From a virus: 42,249 nt of DNA. Under the pieces are notes generated by a model. The model was not told where the DNA came from. It worked only from the letters and a program-made list of their open reading frames with translations, and ran no database searches. Numbering within the stretch: the stretch's first letter is position 1; the number at the start of each line of letters is the position of its first letter. The DNA is taken from the IMG/VR virus record IMGVR_UViG_3300027996_000002, positions 1 to 42,249 of that record; one strand, given 5' to 3'. Made by a program: the position numbers and the translations under genes. Positions 1 to 9,295 of the stretch are shown one piece after another.

Positions 1-127
1 AAAGACACATCATCTCTAGCACGCAACAGAGATTCCACTGAGGGTACGCCTTACCCTATGACCGCTAATGAGTGGACAAACGCGAGGCACTAGTGGGTAG
101 GTTCAATCAAACTATAAATTCATTTTC
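1..127. repeat. Left copy of 127-bp terminal overlap
   Basis: Bases 1-127 are identical to 42123-42249. The repeat contains the 3' end of the tail tube A-like gene (stop TAG at 91-93) and the start of the tail tube B-like gene. An exact 127-base overlap is what short-read assemblers leave on circular contigs at k=127, so it most likely marks circularity (circular permutation or a collapsed terminal repeat) and not a biological 127-bp terminal repeat. Confidence 0.95.
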
Positions 128-2366
128 TTCTGGAGAAGTCACCCCGAAGCTAGGGTCACGTACAGACTTAGAGCAGAACGCTAACGGTCTAGACGAGATG
201 CTTAACTTTATACCTTCAAAAGCTGGCGGAGCTTTCCGTCGTATGGGATCACAGTTTATTAATAACGTGTCCTCTTTAGATGCTACATATAGTACCTTCC
301 CTGCTACTACCCTACCATTTAAAGGGTTCGATCAAGACTATACTATATTCTTTAGTCTTAACGATGAAGATGTCAGGCTAGCGGCTTTCACTAGTCAGCC
401 TATTAGAATCTTCGATAAGGATGGGAATGAAGCGACTGTATTCTTTACAGATGCCGCTAATTACACAGCACTCTACCCCAACTTTGCAAGCACACTAGAC
501 CCTGATGGGTTCAGGTATAATGAGAATGGTGACGAGATGATCGTCGTGCATACTAGTGGGTCGATACCTCCATTTAAAATAGTACAAACATCAGGGCTAC
601 CTTTTAGTCCTGTATTCTTCGTAGTTCCTTACTATGCTTCACTAGGTGATACTAGTAACCAGAACCAGACCTTTGATGTTGTTAGAGCTATGACTCTTAG
701 GGATCAGAACACAAACTTTGCACAGTTCCTTAGACCATCCGTAACAGGTGGCGGGGCGGCAGGGACATTACAGACCACACCAGTCGCAGCTACTTTGTTT
801 GCAGAAGATGGTGGTGGTGTACCCACACCAGGGTTCTTCGATGCAGGTCACGTTGGGGCTTTCTTTACACTGGAGCAAGGTGCAGCAAGTGAAGGTGTGT
901 TTTACGTACAAACAATTGTAGCAGGAGGAGCCTCCGCAACAGGAGTGATACTAGTTAGTTTCACTAATCTCCTCCAAGATAGTCGCTGGTTTGAAGGAGC
1001 ATGGAGCGGTTTCCGAGGGTACCCTAAAGCACTAGGGCATTTCCAAGGAAGGACTCACTATGCGAACAACTTTGCTCAGCCTAATTTCCTTTGGGTTTCT
1101 GGTACCGATACTACTAACTTTTTTCTCCATAGGGTACTTAATCAGGATACTGCTGGTGATGTTAGTGGTATCGATCACTCCGGTACTCATGACCCTTCTA
1201 ACCCTTTTCGTAAGGGCATACGAAGTACTTACTTCACCGAGATACAATGGTTAATCGATGACGGTGATTTGAGAGCAGGAACTAGGACAGGTGATTTTAA
1301 GATCAGCTTCGATGCTCAACAAGCTACAGGGTATGAACGGGATACTTTCCAGTCGAACCTACAGTCAGGCGTAAACGCTGGAGATGCTCAACCGTACTTA
1401 GGGGACGAGAAAGTTTTCTATATATCAGCAAGTGGTAAGCGGATTAGGTCAATAGACTCTAGGTCAGGCGATTTCCAATACAGGAATTTAGATTTATCTA
1501 TCTTAGCCGACCACATGAGGTATGCGCCAGAGTCCTCTATCCTAGCTACAGAATCAATCAACAGTTCAAAATTTAGAAATATTTACTGGCAGGAATCTAA
1601 CAATACTCTATGGTCCGTTAATACTAGAGGGACTCTTATAGGGCTTACTGTTAATAGTGCTTCCCAAGTAACAGCTTTCCATAGTCATCAACTTGGCGGA
1701 ACCCCTACTATATTGAGCGTGTCTAGCGTCCTGAACCAGGATACTAACTTTGACGAATTGGTAGTATTAGTTCAGCGTACAGTGAATGGGACAGATAGGT
1801 ACTATATTGAGACTATCGGCGAGGAGTTCAACCATACATTCCTCGATAATACTTCCACCGATGTACAGGACAAACCTTCTTATTTAGACTCATTCTTATA
1901 TGTGAATCAAGCTTCTAGTGTGACAGTCTCAGGGCTTGGGCACCTAGAAGGGGAAGTCGTTTCGGCTCTGTATAATGGAACAGAAGCTACAACCCTAACC
2001 GTAACAGGGGGAGCGATTACTCTCCCCGCAGTAGCCACTGATATTATAGTAGGCTACCCCTATACCTCTCGACTTAAGACTCAAGTGATTGAGGCAGGGC
2101 AGCAATTCGGAGCAAGTAAAGGGAATACCTCTAGAATAGATAGTGTGTTATTATCACTATACAGGACCTCTTATGGTCTTATAGGATTTGAAGATTCAAA
2201 TCTTGTAGATATCGAAGTGACTATAAATGAGCTTGCGACAGAAGATGTGGAGATAGAGTTTCCTCAATCCCCTGATATTCAGCCGCGAGTCATTATCGAA
2301 ACGGATAAACCTTTACCCCTTAATGTACTAGGAATTACACTCAGAGGGGCGTCTTACGACGGATAG
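93..2366 (+). CDS. Tail tubular protein B-like (T7 gp12-like) tail nozzle protein
   Basis: A 757-residue virion protein, close in length to T7 gp12 (about 790 residues). It should form the distal nozzle of the short tail below the gp11-like adaptor. The N-terminus has the usual pattern for this group: Ser-Ser-Gly-Glu-Val, then an Arg-Thr-Asp-Leu-Glu segment, then an Asn-Phe-Ile-Pro stretch. The body is beta-rich with few charged runs. The start is chosen as GTG at 93, overlapping the upstream stop as TAGTG with GAGG at 84-87 as ribosome binding site; an in-frame GTG at 72 is an alternative. It follows the tail tube A-like gene and precedes the internal virion genes, as in T7. Family assignment rests on position, length and sequence style. 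Confidence 0.8.
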   Translation: MGRFNQTINSFSSGEVTPKLGSRTDLEQNANGLDEMLNFIPSKAGGAFRRMGSQFINNVSSLDATYSTFPATTLPFKGFDQDYTIFFSLNDEDVRLAAFTSQPIRIFDKDGNEATVFFTDAANYTALYPNFASTLDPDGFRYNENGDEMIVVHTSGSIPPFKIVQTSGLPFSPVFFVVPYYASLGDTSNQNQTFDVVRAMTLRDQNTNFAQFLRPSVTGGGAAGTLQTTPVAATLFAEDGGGVPTPGFFDAGHVGAFFTLEQGAASEGVFYVQTIVAGGASATGVILVSFTNLLQDSRWFEGAWSGFRGYPKALGHFQGRTHYANNFAQPNFLWVSGTDTTNFFLHRVLNQDTAGDVSGIDHSGTHDPSNPFRKGIRSTYFTEIQWLIDDGDLRAGTRTGDFKISFDAQQATGYERDTFQSNLQSGVNAGDAQPYLGDEKVFYISASGKRIRSIDSRSGDFQYRNLDLSILADHMRYAPESSILATESINSSKFRNIYWQESNNTLWSVNTRGTLIGLTVNSASQVTAFHSHQLGGTPTILSVSSVLNQDTNFDELVVLVQRTVNGTDRYYIETIGEEFNHTFLDNTSTDVQDKPSYLDSFLYVNQASSVTVSGLGHLEGEVVSALYNGTEATTLTVTGGAITLPAVATDIIVGYPYTSRLKTQVIEAGQQFGASKGNTSRIDSVLLSLYRTSYGLIGFEDSNLVDIEVTINELATEDVEIEFPQSPDIQPRVIIETDKPLPLNVLGITLRGASYDG

Positions 2367-2374
2367 GAGAAAGC

Positions 2375-2809
2375 ATGGCAGTTGGAACAGTAGCAGCAGG
2401 GATTGCAGTAGGAGGGATACTTTTAAGTAGCTTTTCTCAATTTAAAGCAGCTAATGCTGAAGCTAGTCTCCTTCGTAAGAAAGCAGACTTAAACGATTTT
2501 AGTGCCTCTAAGATATTAGAATTAAATGAAGAAAATAGTAAAAGAATCCGTGAGGATGCTAAGAATATTCAAGGAGCTGCACGTAATCAGTTCGCCGCAT
2601 CTGGTACTTTAACTGACTTAGATACCCTAGGAGAGATTGCCTTAGCAGGTGAACTTGAGATAAGGTTGAACACTGAAGAGGCTGTATTCCAAGCCGAGCA
2701 ACAAAGATTACTAGCAGAAATTCAAAGAGAAGCAGCAAGTAGTAGCAGAAAGACGGGAGCCATCGGTGCTGCTGGGTCTATCCTTCAGGGTGCTGCTCTA
2801 TTTAAGTAG
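2375..2809 (+). CDS. Internal virion protein, gp14-like
   Basis: A 144-residue protein with a Gly/Ala-rich hydrophobic N-terminus (about residues 1-22), a long helical and charged middle, and another Gly/Ala-rich C-terminus. This matches the smallest T7-type ejectosome protein, gp14, which enters the host outer membrane during DNA delivery. A GGAGA site lies just before the ATG. It sits directly after the tail nozzle gene and before two large internal virion genes, the same order as T7 12-14-15-16. Function is inferred from order and composition, since the sequence itself has no catalytic motif. Confidence 0.65.
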   Translation: MAVGTVAAGIAVGGILLSSFSQFKAANAEASLLRKKADLNDFSASKILELNEENSKRIREDAKNIQGAARNQFAASGTLTDLDTLGEIALAGELEIRLNTEEAVFQAEQQRLLAEIQREAASSSRKTGAIGAAGSILQGAALFK

Positions 2810-2817
2810 GAGAAATA

Positions 2818-5289
2818 ATGGCTATCATACCTAAAGGAAATTTTAGACGACGAGGAGCTAGATCGCTCCCTACCGCTAATCTCCCTTCCGATGGAGCAGC
2901 CGCCCCGTACCGCGAACTAGCTAAACTAGGGAACCAAGCCGCTAACATAGCTGGTGAGATGTTCCGTAAGTCTAGAGCCGAATCTGAAAGAAATGAAACC
3001 AATGACGCCATCACTAAAGCCTCAGAACTTATGGCTAAAGAGAAGCGGGACCTACAAGGATTCTTGAAGGACGATGGAACAGTTGGTGATACTAAGAAAC
3101 CTTACTCCCAAGTAGTGAAGGAAAGCCAGAAGCAGATATTAGAATCAGTTAGTGGAGGACTCAGTAATGATAGGGTTCGCCAAGTTTTTAGAGACAACAC
3201 CGCTGTATCTAGCCGCCAGAATGTTATACAATCGATCACCGACGAAAGAAAGCATATAAAAAGCAGAGCGGTTGTAAACGAGAGCAACCATAACCAACAA
3301 CAAAGTCACATGATCGCGGAAGCAGGACCTAATGCCCTCACTCTAGGTAATCAGATGTACCAGAAGAAGAAGCTAGATGGGATGGAGAGCTTCAAGAATG
3401 GTGGGAGGAGCGAAGCGGAGCTTGTAGATTTTAATAAAAACAACGGAACAACTAAAGCCTTAGCGGTAGGCGAGGTACTGGTAATATCTAAGGATGTTGA
3501 AGGGTTTAGTAAATTCTTTCCTGGGCTACTTAACACCGCAGGAGCTAAGCAGATACTAGACTTAGACCCTGAGAGTGCAGCGAAATTAGCAGAAGGAGTA
3601 GCAAGAGCGGAAGGAGCAAGCCCTAGCAAGGGACAGTATGAAGAACTAAGTAACCACCTGACTACTCCTCAGAAGTTCGGGTTCCTAAAAAGGATGCTTA
3701 AGAACATTAAATCAGGAAGTACTAGCCAGAGAGCGGCTCTATCTAATAGGTTCCAAGACCTTTTAGCTTCCATGAATAACAGAGACACTTACTCCCCTGA
3801 GCAAAATGATAAGCTCTCTTTAGAAGTGAAAAAGTATTACCAGGATAACCTAATAGCAGATGTTGCTCCTGAAGTAATTCAGAGTAGGATGTCTCGCCTA
3901 GTAGCTGCTGACTACGTTAATAATCAGAAACAATCCTTAGCTCTTGATAGCCCTAGAGAAGTACAGCAAGCTCTTAGAGGAATAGAAAAAGAGATAAAGG
4001 GGAAACTAAGAGAGATGTTCGCAGAGAATCCTGCATTATCTTCCTTGATAAATGAGGAAGCTTCAGCCCAATCAGCTATACAAATAGCTAAGAGTAAACT
4101 TATTACAGGGAAATTTAACCTGGAAGCAGAACGTAGGAAACACCCTGCGGATTACCAAGTTAAGTATAACGCCTCAGCTAAAGCTAAGTTTTCGACAGCC
4201 AGGACTCCTGAAGATTTCACAGAGGCTATCAGCTTCTCGAATCGATCGCAGGTAGCAAGCGGAACTCACCCTGACAAAGTAATACACTTACCTAGTGCGA
4301 TCTCCACTCCTATAGCGGAGAGTTTAGATAGAGGAATGGAGACGTTAGATGGTAAGGCTACTGTTACTAACGAGATAATTATGCTTAAGGCAAAATTCGG
4401 TACCAAACTTCCTGCTATTATGAATCAGCTTGTAGATTCAGGTAAGTTAAAGCATAAGGAGATAGCCGAAGTTCTGTGGATGTCCGACACTAATGCAATG
4501 AGAAGCGCCTTAAGTGATCTATCCGCTATGGACTCTAGGAAGACAGCTTATGATGCTGATAATAAGGACAGTAAAGGCAGAGCTATAGTAGATGTAGATA
4601 ACCTTTTGACTGTAGAAAAGATGAAGGAGTTCTTACCCTTTTCTGCTGCTAGGACTGATGGGATAAGCAAAAGAATGGAAAGTATGAGGAATATCGTAAA
4701 GGCTAAGTACTACTCTTTAATGGAAGGAAAAGCCCCTAATGATGGGCATAAGAAAGCTATGAGAGATGCTTACGACTTATCTATAGGGAAGATGTACACT
4801 AAGACAACTTTCGGTAAGAGTACTACCCAGATACCTAATACCTTTGACCTAAGCGAAGACCAAGTTAGAGCGGCTATGAAGACAGGAGTAAAGTTAACTC
4901 AAGAGCGAATGAGAATGGGACAGGTAGATTTTAGCAGGATGCCTGGGATTAGTCAGCAAGCTAAATATGTAGGATTAAGTGAAGCAGATAAGCAGGAAGC
5001 TTTTTGGGTAGACAATCGGGATAAAATAATGATGATACACCCACCCTCTGACGGGAGGGACTCAGTGCTTAGAGCGTATATCCCTACTCAAAGAGGGAAT
5101 GTAGCTGTAGCTTTTAAAGGTGAGCAGCCTTTTGTCGAGTTCCCTTTAGACCAAATCAAAGAGGACATATTTATTGAAGGACAGCGAATAGAGGATGTGA
5201 ACAGGGTCATTAACGGAGAAGGGGAAGATGTCGTGATTGATAAAATGTTCTTTCAAGTTTTTGGTAATGAGGCTAGTGATGGCAAATAA
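2818..5289 (+). CDS. Internal virion protein, gp15-like
   Basis: An 823-residue, mostly helical, Lys/Glu/Ala-rich protein with no signal peptide or obvious transmembrane segment. Size (T7 gp15 is about 750 residues), composition and position match the periplasmic tube component of the T7-type ejectosome. Residues 1-30 are Pro/Ala/Arg-rich. The ATG has an AGGAGA site five to six bases upstream. The 3' end overlaps the next gene by 11 nt, so the two are probably translationally coupled. No enzymatic motif is visible. Confidence 0.65.
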   Translation: MAIIPKGNFRRRGARSLPTANLPSDGAAAPYRELAKLGNQAANIAGEMFRKSRAESERNETNDAITKASELMAKEKRDLQGFLKDDGTVGDTKKPYSQVVKESQKQILESVSGGLSNDRVRQVFRDNTAVSSRQNVIQSITDERKHIKSRAVVNESNHNQQQSHMIAEAGPNALTLGNQMYQKKKLDGMESFKNGGRSEAELVDFNKNNGTTKALAVGEVLVISKDVEGFSKFFPGLLNTAGAKQILDLDPESAAKLAEGVARAEGASPSKGQYEELSNHLTTPQKFGFLKRMLKNIKSGSTSQRAALSNRFQDLLASMNNRDTYSPEQNDKLSLEVKKYYQDNLIADVAPEVIQSRMSRLVAADYVNNQKQSLALDSPREVQQALRGIEKEIKGKLREMFAENPALSSLINEEASAQSAIQIAKSKLITGKFNLEAERRKHPADYQVKYNASAKAKFSTARTPEDFTEAISFSNRSQVASGTHPDKVIHLPSAISTPIAESLDRGMETLDGKATVTNEIIMLKAKFGTKLPAIMNQLVDSGKLKHKEIAEVLWMSDTNAMRSALSDLSAMDSRKTAYDADNKDSKGRAIVDVDNLLTVEKMKEFLPFSAARTDGISKRMESMRNIVKAKYYSLMEGKAPNDGHKKAMRDAYDLSIGKMYTKTTFGKSTTQIPNTFDLSEDQVRAAMKTGVKLTQERMRMGQVDFSRMPGISQQAKYVGLSEADKQEAFWVDNRDKIMMIHPPSDGRDSVLRAYIPTQRGNVAVAFKGEQPFVEFPLDQIKEDIFIEGQRIEDVNRVINGEGEDVVIDKMFFQVFGNEASDGK

Positions 5290-6922
5290 CTTCTTTGAAT
5301 TAGCTACCCCCTCAGAGGAACAGGAATTATTTAATGCTGTCGATGCGTTTACACCCGCGTCTACTATGGACGGGATGATTGCAGCAGGTAAGACAGGGTA
5401 CAGAAACAACTTATTTTCTATGGCAGTAGATGCCGCACGATCAGATATTGAACCGATATTTAATCCTCAGCTTAATAGACCTGTATCTCCAGGTGAAGCT
5501 AAGGAAGTATATGGTCTCGACATTGAAGAACCAATCACTCAGATCGACGCCACTATTAGGTCGGAGAGAAACCAACTACTCCGACGGCAAGAAGCTATCC
5601 AACAGGAAGCAGGGTTAGGGGGGATTGGGAGATTCATAGGTAATATGGGTGGAGGACTTATTGATCCTCTAGCTTTACTAGGTGGACTTGCAGCAGGGAA
5701 AGCAGCCGTGTCTGTAGGCAATCAGATGGTAAACGCGGGGACTATGGTTAAAGTAGGACGGGTATTGAACGCCTCAGCTCATTCAGGTACTCCTCAAGGA
5801 ATTATAGCGAGAGAGATGGTAGAGAACGCTGTAGCTTCTACGATTATTGATATCCCTTTAGGAGAACACGTAGAGAATATCTATAACGAAGACATCACCG
5901 CAGCCGAACACTTATTTAATATAGGCGTGGGAACCTTGGCGGGGACTATGTTCCGTTACCTTGGGAGAGTGTTCGCGAAACCTGACTTAGACCTTAACCC
6001 TGAAGTAGTTAATAAAGTGGTAACAAAAGAACTACAGGAAGCAAACAGGACAGGCAGAGCGCCTGATCCTGAGAAAGCTATCGAAACGTGGAAAGCAGAA
6101 CAAGCTGAGTATAGGAGCAACCCTGATAACATACAAAATGCTAGAAGAATATTAGAAGAAGAAGGTACTAACGAAGCAAATTATTACGTGGCTCACCTTG
6201 AAGGGCAGCCTGAACAAGTAATTCGAGGTGTTAAACCTCTTACCGATGATGGTATTATTCTCACGAACAATCCTGCTCATGCTTTTTCTGATACTTTCCA
6301 TATTGTAGGAGGTGGTGTACATAAAGTAGACACCTCTAAGTTAAAATTATTTGAATTAGATGAAGCGAGCGTGACCGCTTTTGATGCCTCTACTAGGGGT
6401 AAAGTTACTGCCCAAGGGTTTCAAGGGTTGACTTATGTAAAAGACGGGGAGGTATTAGTAGAATTATTCGAGCCTCCTAGAGAGGGAAGCATCCCTATTA
6501 AAGACGACATGAAGCCCCGTCCTACAGAGTCTACTCATATAGACCCTAATGACGTAGAGCCAAAGGTTCAGTCAGAATATAAAAGTGATAACCCATTATG
6601 GACTGAAGAGAAATTTGGTGAGCAATATAAGACGGTACACCAGGATGCGGATACTACCACTCCAACTAAGGCTGCCGATGTAGCTAAGGAAGCTGAAGAG
6701 TTTGTTCAAGAAATTACTGAGGATATACAGAGAGCTGCTTCCGACATTGAGGAAGGTATTGAGTTAGTCCGTGAAGTGGAGAGTCAGACAGGTATTGATC
6801 CTTTTGATGACACTCCTAGATTTTTAAAAGAAGTTAGGAATATAGCAGAGAAATTTCAAGGAGACCCTGAGTTATTTGAAACTCTAGTTAAAGCTACTAT
6901 AGCTTGTATGAGGAGAAATTAA
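5279..6922 (+). CDS. Internal virion protein with possible ADP-ribosyltransferase-like domain
   Basis: A 547-residue protein. The ATG at 5279 is chosen because TGAGG lies upstream and the first clean residues begin there; an upstream in-frame extension to 5237 lies inside the preceding gene. Residues about 110-150 contain a Gly-rich hydrophobic stretch. Residues about 300-402 form a compact alpha/beta module with the pattern LTNNPAHAF, then GGGVHKVDTSKLKLFELD, then a Gly-Leu-Thr segment and VLVELFEP. This resembles the small ADP-ribosyltransferase-like domains of phage polyvalent/MuF-type proteins, a similarity judged by eye only. The C-terminus is acidic and coiled-coil-like. With the next gene it probably replaces a single gp16-like ejection protein. 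Stop and next start overlap as TAATG. Confidence 0.55.
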   Translation: MANNFFELATPSEEQELFNAVDAFTPASTMDGMIAAGKTGYRNNLFSMAVDAARSDIEPIFNPQLNRPVSPGEAKEVYGLDIEEPITQIDATIRSERNQLLRRQEAIQQEAGLGGIGRFIGNMGGGLIDPLALLGGLAAGKAAVSVGNQMVNAGTMVKVGRVLNASAHSGTPQGIIAREMVENAVASTIIDIPLGEHVENIYNEDITAAEHLFNIGVGTLAGTMFRYLGRVFAKPDLDLNPEVVNKVVTKELQEANRTGRAPDPEKAIETWKAEQAEYRSNPDNIQNARRILEEEGTNEANYYVAHLEGQPEQVIRGVKPLTDDGIILTNNPAHAFSDTFHIVGGGVHKVDTSKLKLFELDEASVTAFDASTRGKVTAQGFQGLTYVKDGEVLVELFEPPREGSIPIKDDMKPRPTESTHIDPNDVEPKVQSEYKSDNPLWTEEKFGEQYKTVHQDADTTTPTKAADVAKEAEEFVQEITEDIQRAASDIEEGIELVREVESQTGIDPFDDTPRFLKEVRNIAEKFQGDPELFETLVKATIACMRRN

Positions 6923-9255
6923 TGGTTGATTGCACCGACGCACTATTGAAAGCGTTCCCAGGCATGGATAAGAGTAATATAGAAACGATCCTGTCTGAGG
7001 TTACTCAAATTAGGAGACGGAAGAGTCTGTCCCTCGCTGGGAAACAAGAGGAGTATAAGAAACTAAAGGATGCAGGGAAAGCTTTCGCTGCTCTAAGGTT
7101 AAAGAACCAGATTAACGATCAGATTAAAATCTCTAAGATTATAGATAACGCCTTAAATAATAAAAGGTTTCCTAACGTAGAGGAAGCCCTGCTTAATATC
7201 TTTGAAAGTATCGAAGCTAATGAGGTATCAGTAGATGCCCTACGAAACACTAATAACGAAATCCTCCAGTCAAATTTAGTAACAGGATTGAGACAAGCTA
7301 AGCTAGAAGAAGCCGCCGCTTCAGGAATCTATGACAGAAGAGTAGCTAAGGCTATGTTTGATAACGTAGAGTACACTGGGGATGGGGCGGATATTGTTAA
7401 TGGGTTAGCGAAGGTTTTTAAAGCCTCTAATGAAGCTATGAGAGTTATGCTCAACGATGCTGGAGCCAGTATCTTTAGACGAGCTGACTTTATCCACAGC
7501 CAGTTCCATCACGGAGACAAGATCAAGAAAGCTGGAGTAGATAAGTGGATTGCTGATATAAAGACTAAACTTGATATAGAGAAGTCTTTCTCTCACTTAA
7601 AAGATGCTCAGGGAGACATCTCTGAGAAGAGTATTCTTGAGGAACTAGGGAAGAAATGGAAGAAATTAACCGAGAGTTACGATGCCATGCAAGGGTTCAG
7701 TGTAGAGGAGTCTGTTGATAAGATTATCTCTGGGAATAGGATAGTAGATCGTATGAACAAGAGTAGGAGTTTACACTTCAAAGATGGTGAAGGCTTCTAT
7801 GATTATAATCAGAAGTATGGGAAGGATGGGAATTTAGTTGATACCTTGAACTCTAGTTATAATAAAGCAGCAAAGAACGCAGCTATGATTGAAGTACTAG
7901 GTACCTCTCCTCAGAAGAATTTAAAGAAAGTTATTAAAGTAGTAGTAGCTCAGACTCAGACTCCTAAGCCTCTAGCTTCAGCTATTAGTAAGAAAGTTAT
8001 TAGTGCTTTCGATGTCGCCAACGGCTCTGGGGAATATGGTATCGCGAATAAGCGTGCCTTTATAGGGAGAACTGCTCGTACTATTGAAACCTTAAGTCTA
8101 CTAGGTAGAGCAGTGTTCTCTGCTGGTATGGATATAGTACCTACTATGATGCACACTAAGGTGTCCACTGGAGAGAATTTAATGGTGGCAGGGTTTCGTT
8201 CTATAGGAGAGTTTATGACTAACATCTCTCCTGCTCAGAGGAAAATTGCTGCTAAGGAAATGATGCTAGTTTCTGAGGCTTTCACCAACCAACTAAAAGA
8301 ATCTTTGATTGGCTCGTCATACTCTCCAGGTAGAGGGTCACGAATGGTCGACGCTTTGTTTACTATAAGTGGTCTGAACTTTGTAACCGACGTAGCTAGA
8401 AAGGCTAATGGTAGGCTAGCTATTACTGATCTTACTAATATAGTGAAGTCAGGTAAACATACGCTTGAGCAAAAGAATACCATAGCTAGATTTGGACTTA
8501 CTCCTGAAGACTTAGCATCTCTAGATAAAGTAGGAGATATTAATCCAGCAGCTTTAAGAGACACATCAGCTAAAGACTTAGGACTAACCGAAGAGGGGAA
8601 GCGTGGACTAATTAAGAAGGTTCACTTAATGATTAATCAGAGAGTTAGTAAAGGTTCCCCGTTACCTGATGCGCGTACACGTAGGAGACTTGGTTTCAAT
8701 AATCCAACAGGTACAACTAAGGGAGAAGTTTGGAGATTCTTTGCTCAGTTCAAATCCTCAATCATGAAGATCACACAAGATACAGAGTTCATGATGCGAG
8801 CCTCCTCAGAAGATGGAGGGATCGCGAACCAGAAGAGTATAGCAAACCTTGCGCAGTTTATGATCTTAGCCACCGCTGTAGGGGGTATGAGAAATCTAGC
8901 TGTTAGTGCAATTGGAAATCCTAACGAGTTCGACTTTGAAGAGAGTGTCTCCTCCCATGAGTTCTGGGCAGGTGCCTTTGTAACTGGTGGTGGGGCGGCT
9001 ATCGCAGGGGACGCCATTGCTCCCCTATTCATGGGTAGGTCAGCAGTGTCCACGGATGCTGCAATAGGTCGATTCTTTGTTGGTCCTGTTGGTCAGTCTC
9101 TTATTGAGGGGACTACTGAATTGAGGGACTTAGCGGTAGATGGGTTCGATGAGTCGACAGCTAAGTATATGGTGGGGAAGGTACCCTTCCAGAATATGTG
9201 GTTTCTCATGCACGTAAATAAGAAGGTTGCAGAGATACTAGGAAATGCGTTATAA
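6922..9255 (+). CDS. Large internal virion protein, gp16-like C-terminal part
   Basis: A 777-residue protein starting at ATG 6922, which overlaps the upstream TAA and has AGGAGAAAT before it; the frame is open from TTG 6904. It is mainly helical. Two hydrophobic segments near the C-terminus (about residues 643-667 and 681-706) could cross the inner membrane, as expected for the innermost ejectosome component. No lytic transglycosylase motif is evident, so peptidoglycan opening by this particle is not explained by a T7 gp16-type N-terminal domain. The assignment is by order, size and hydrophobic C-terminus. Confidence 0.6.
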   Translation: MVDCTDALLKAFPGMDKSNIETILSEVTQIRRRKSLSLAGKQEEYKKLKDAGKAFAALRLKNQINDQIKISKIIDNALNNKRFPNVEEALLNIFESIEANEVSVDALRNTNNEILQSNLVTGLRQAKLEEAAASGIYDRRVAKAMFDNVEYTGDGADIVNGLAKVFKASNEAMRVMLNDAGASIFRRADFIHSQFHHGDKIKKAGVDKWIADIKTKLDIEKSFSHLKDAQGDISEKSILEELGKKWKKLTESYDAMQGFSVEESVDKIISGNRIVDRMNKSRSLHFKDGEGFYDYNQKYGKDGNLVDTLNSSYNKAAKNAAMIEVLGTSPQKNLKKVIKVVVAQTQTPKPLASAISKKVISAFDVANGSGEYGIANKRAFIGRTARTIETLSLLGRAVFSAGMDIVPTMMHTKVSTGENLMVAGFRSIGEFMTNISPAQRKIAAKEMMLVSEAFTNQLKESLIGSSYSPGRGSRMVDALFTISGLNFVTDVARKANGRLAITDLTNIVKSGKHTLEQKNTIARFGLTPEDLASLDKVGDINPAALRDTSAKDLGLTEEGKRGLIKKVHLMINQRVSKGSPLPDARTRRRLGFNNPTGTTKGEVWRFFAQFKSSIMKITQDTEFMMRASSEDGGIANQKSIANLAQFMILATAVGGMRNLAVSAIGNPNEFDFEESVSSHEFWAGAFVTGGGAAIAGDAIAPLFMGRSAVSTDAAIGRFFVGPVGQSLIEGTTELRDLAVDGFDESTAKYMVGKVPFQNMWFLMHVNKKVAEILGNAL

Positions 9256-9295
9256 TAAACAGGCTTATACGAAGAAGCCCTAAAGGAGCAGAGAT

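Noticed and set aside
1032-1254. Opposite- and alternate-frame ORFs inside the tail nozzle gene
   Set aside because: They lack start signals and lie within a well supported gene; treated as frame shadows, as were the other such ORFs across the window.
2818-9255. Lytic transglycosylase domain in the internal virion proteins
   Set aside because: I looked for the Glu-Ser-Gly and downstream Tyr/Asn signatures of T7 gp16 type and did not find a convincing set in any of the three large proteins.
9256-9295. Terminator after the large internal virion gene
   Set aside because: GGCTT/AAGCC gives only a 5-bp stem with an 8-nt loop and no U-run.
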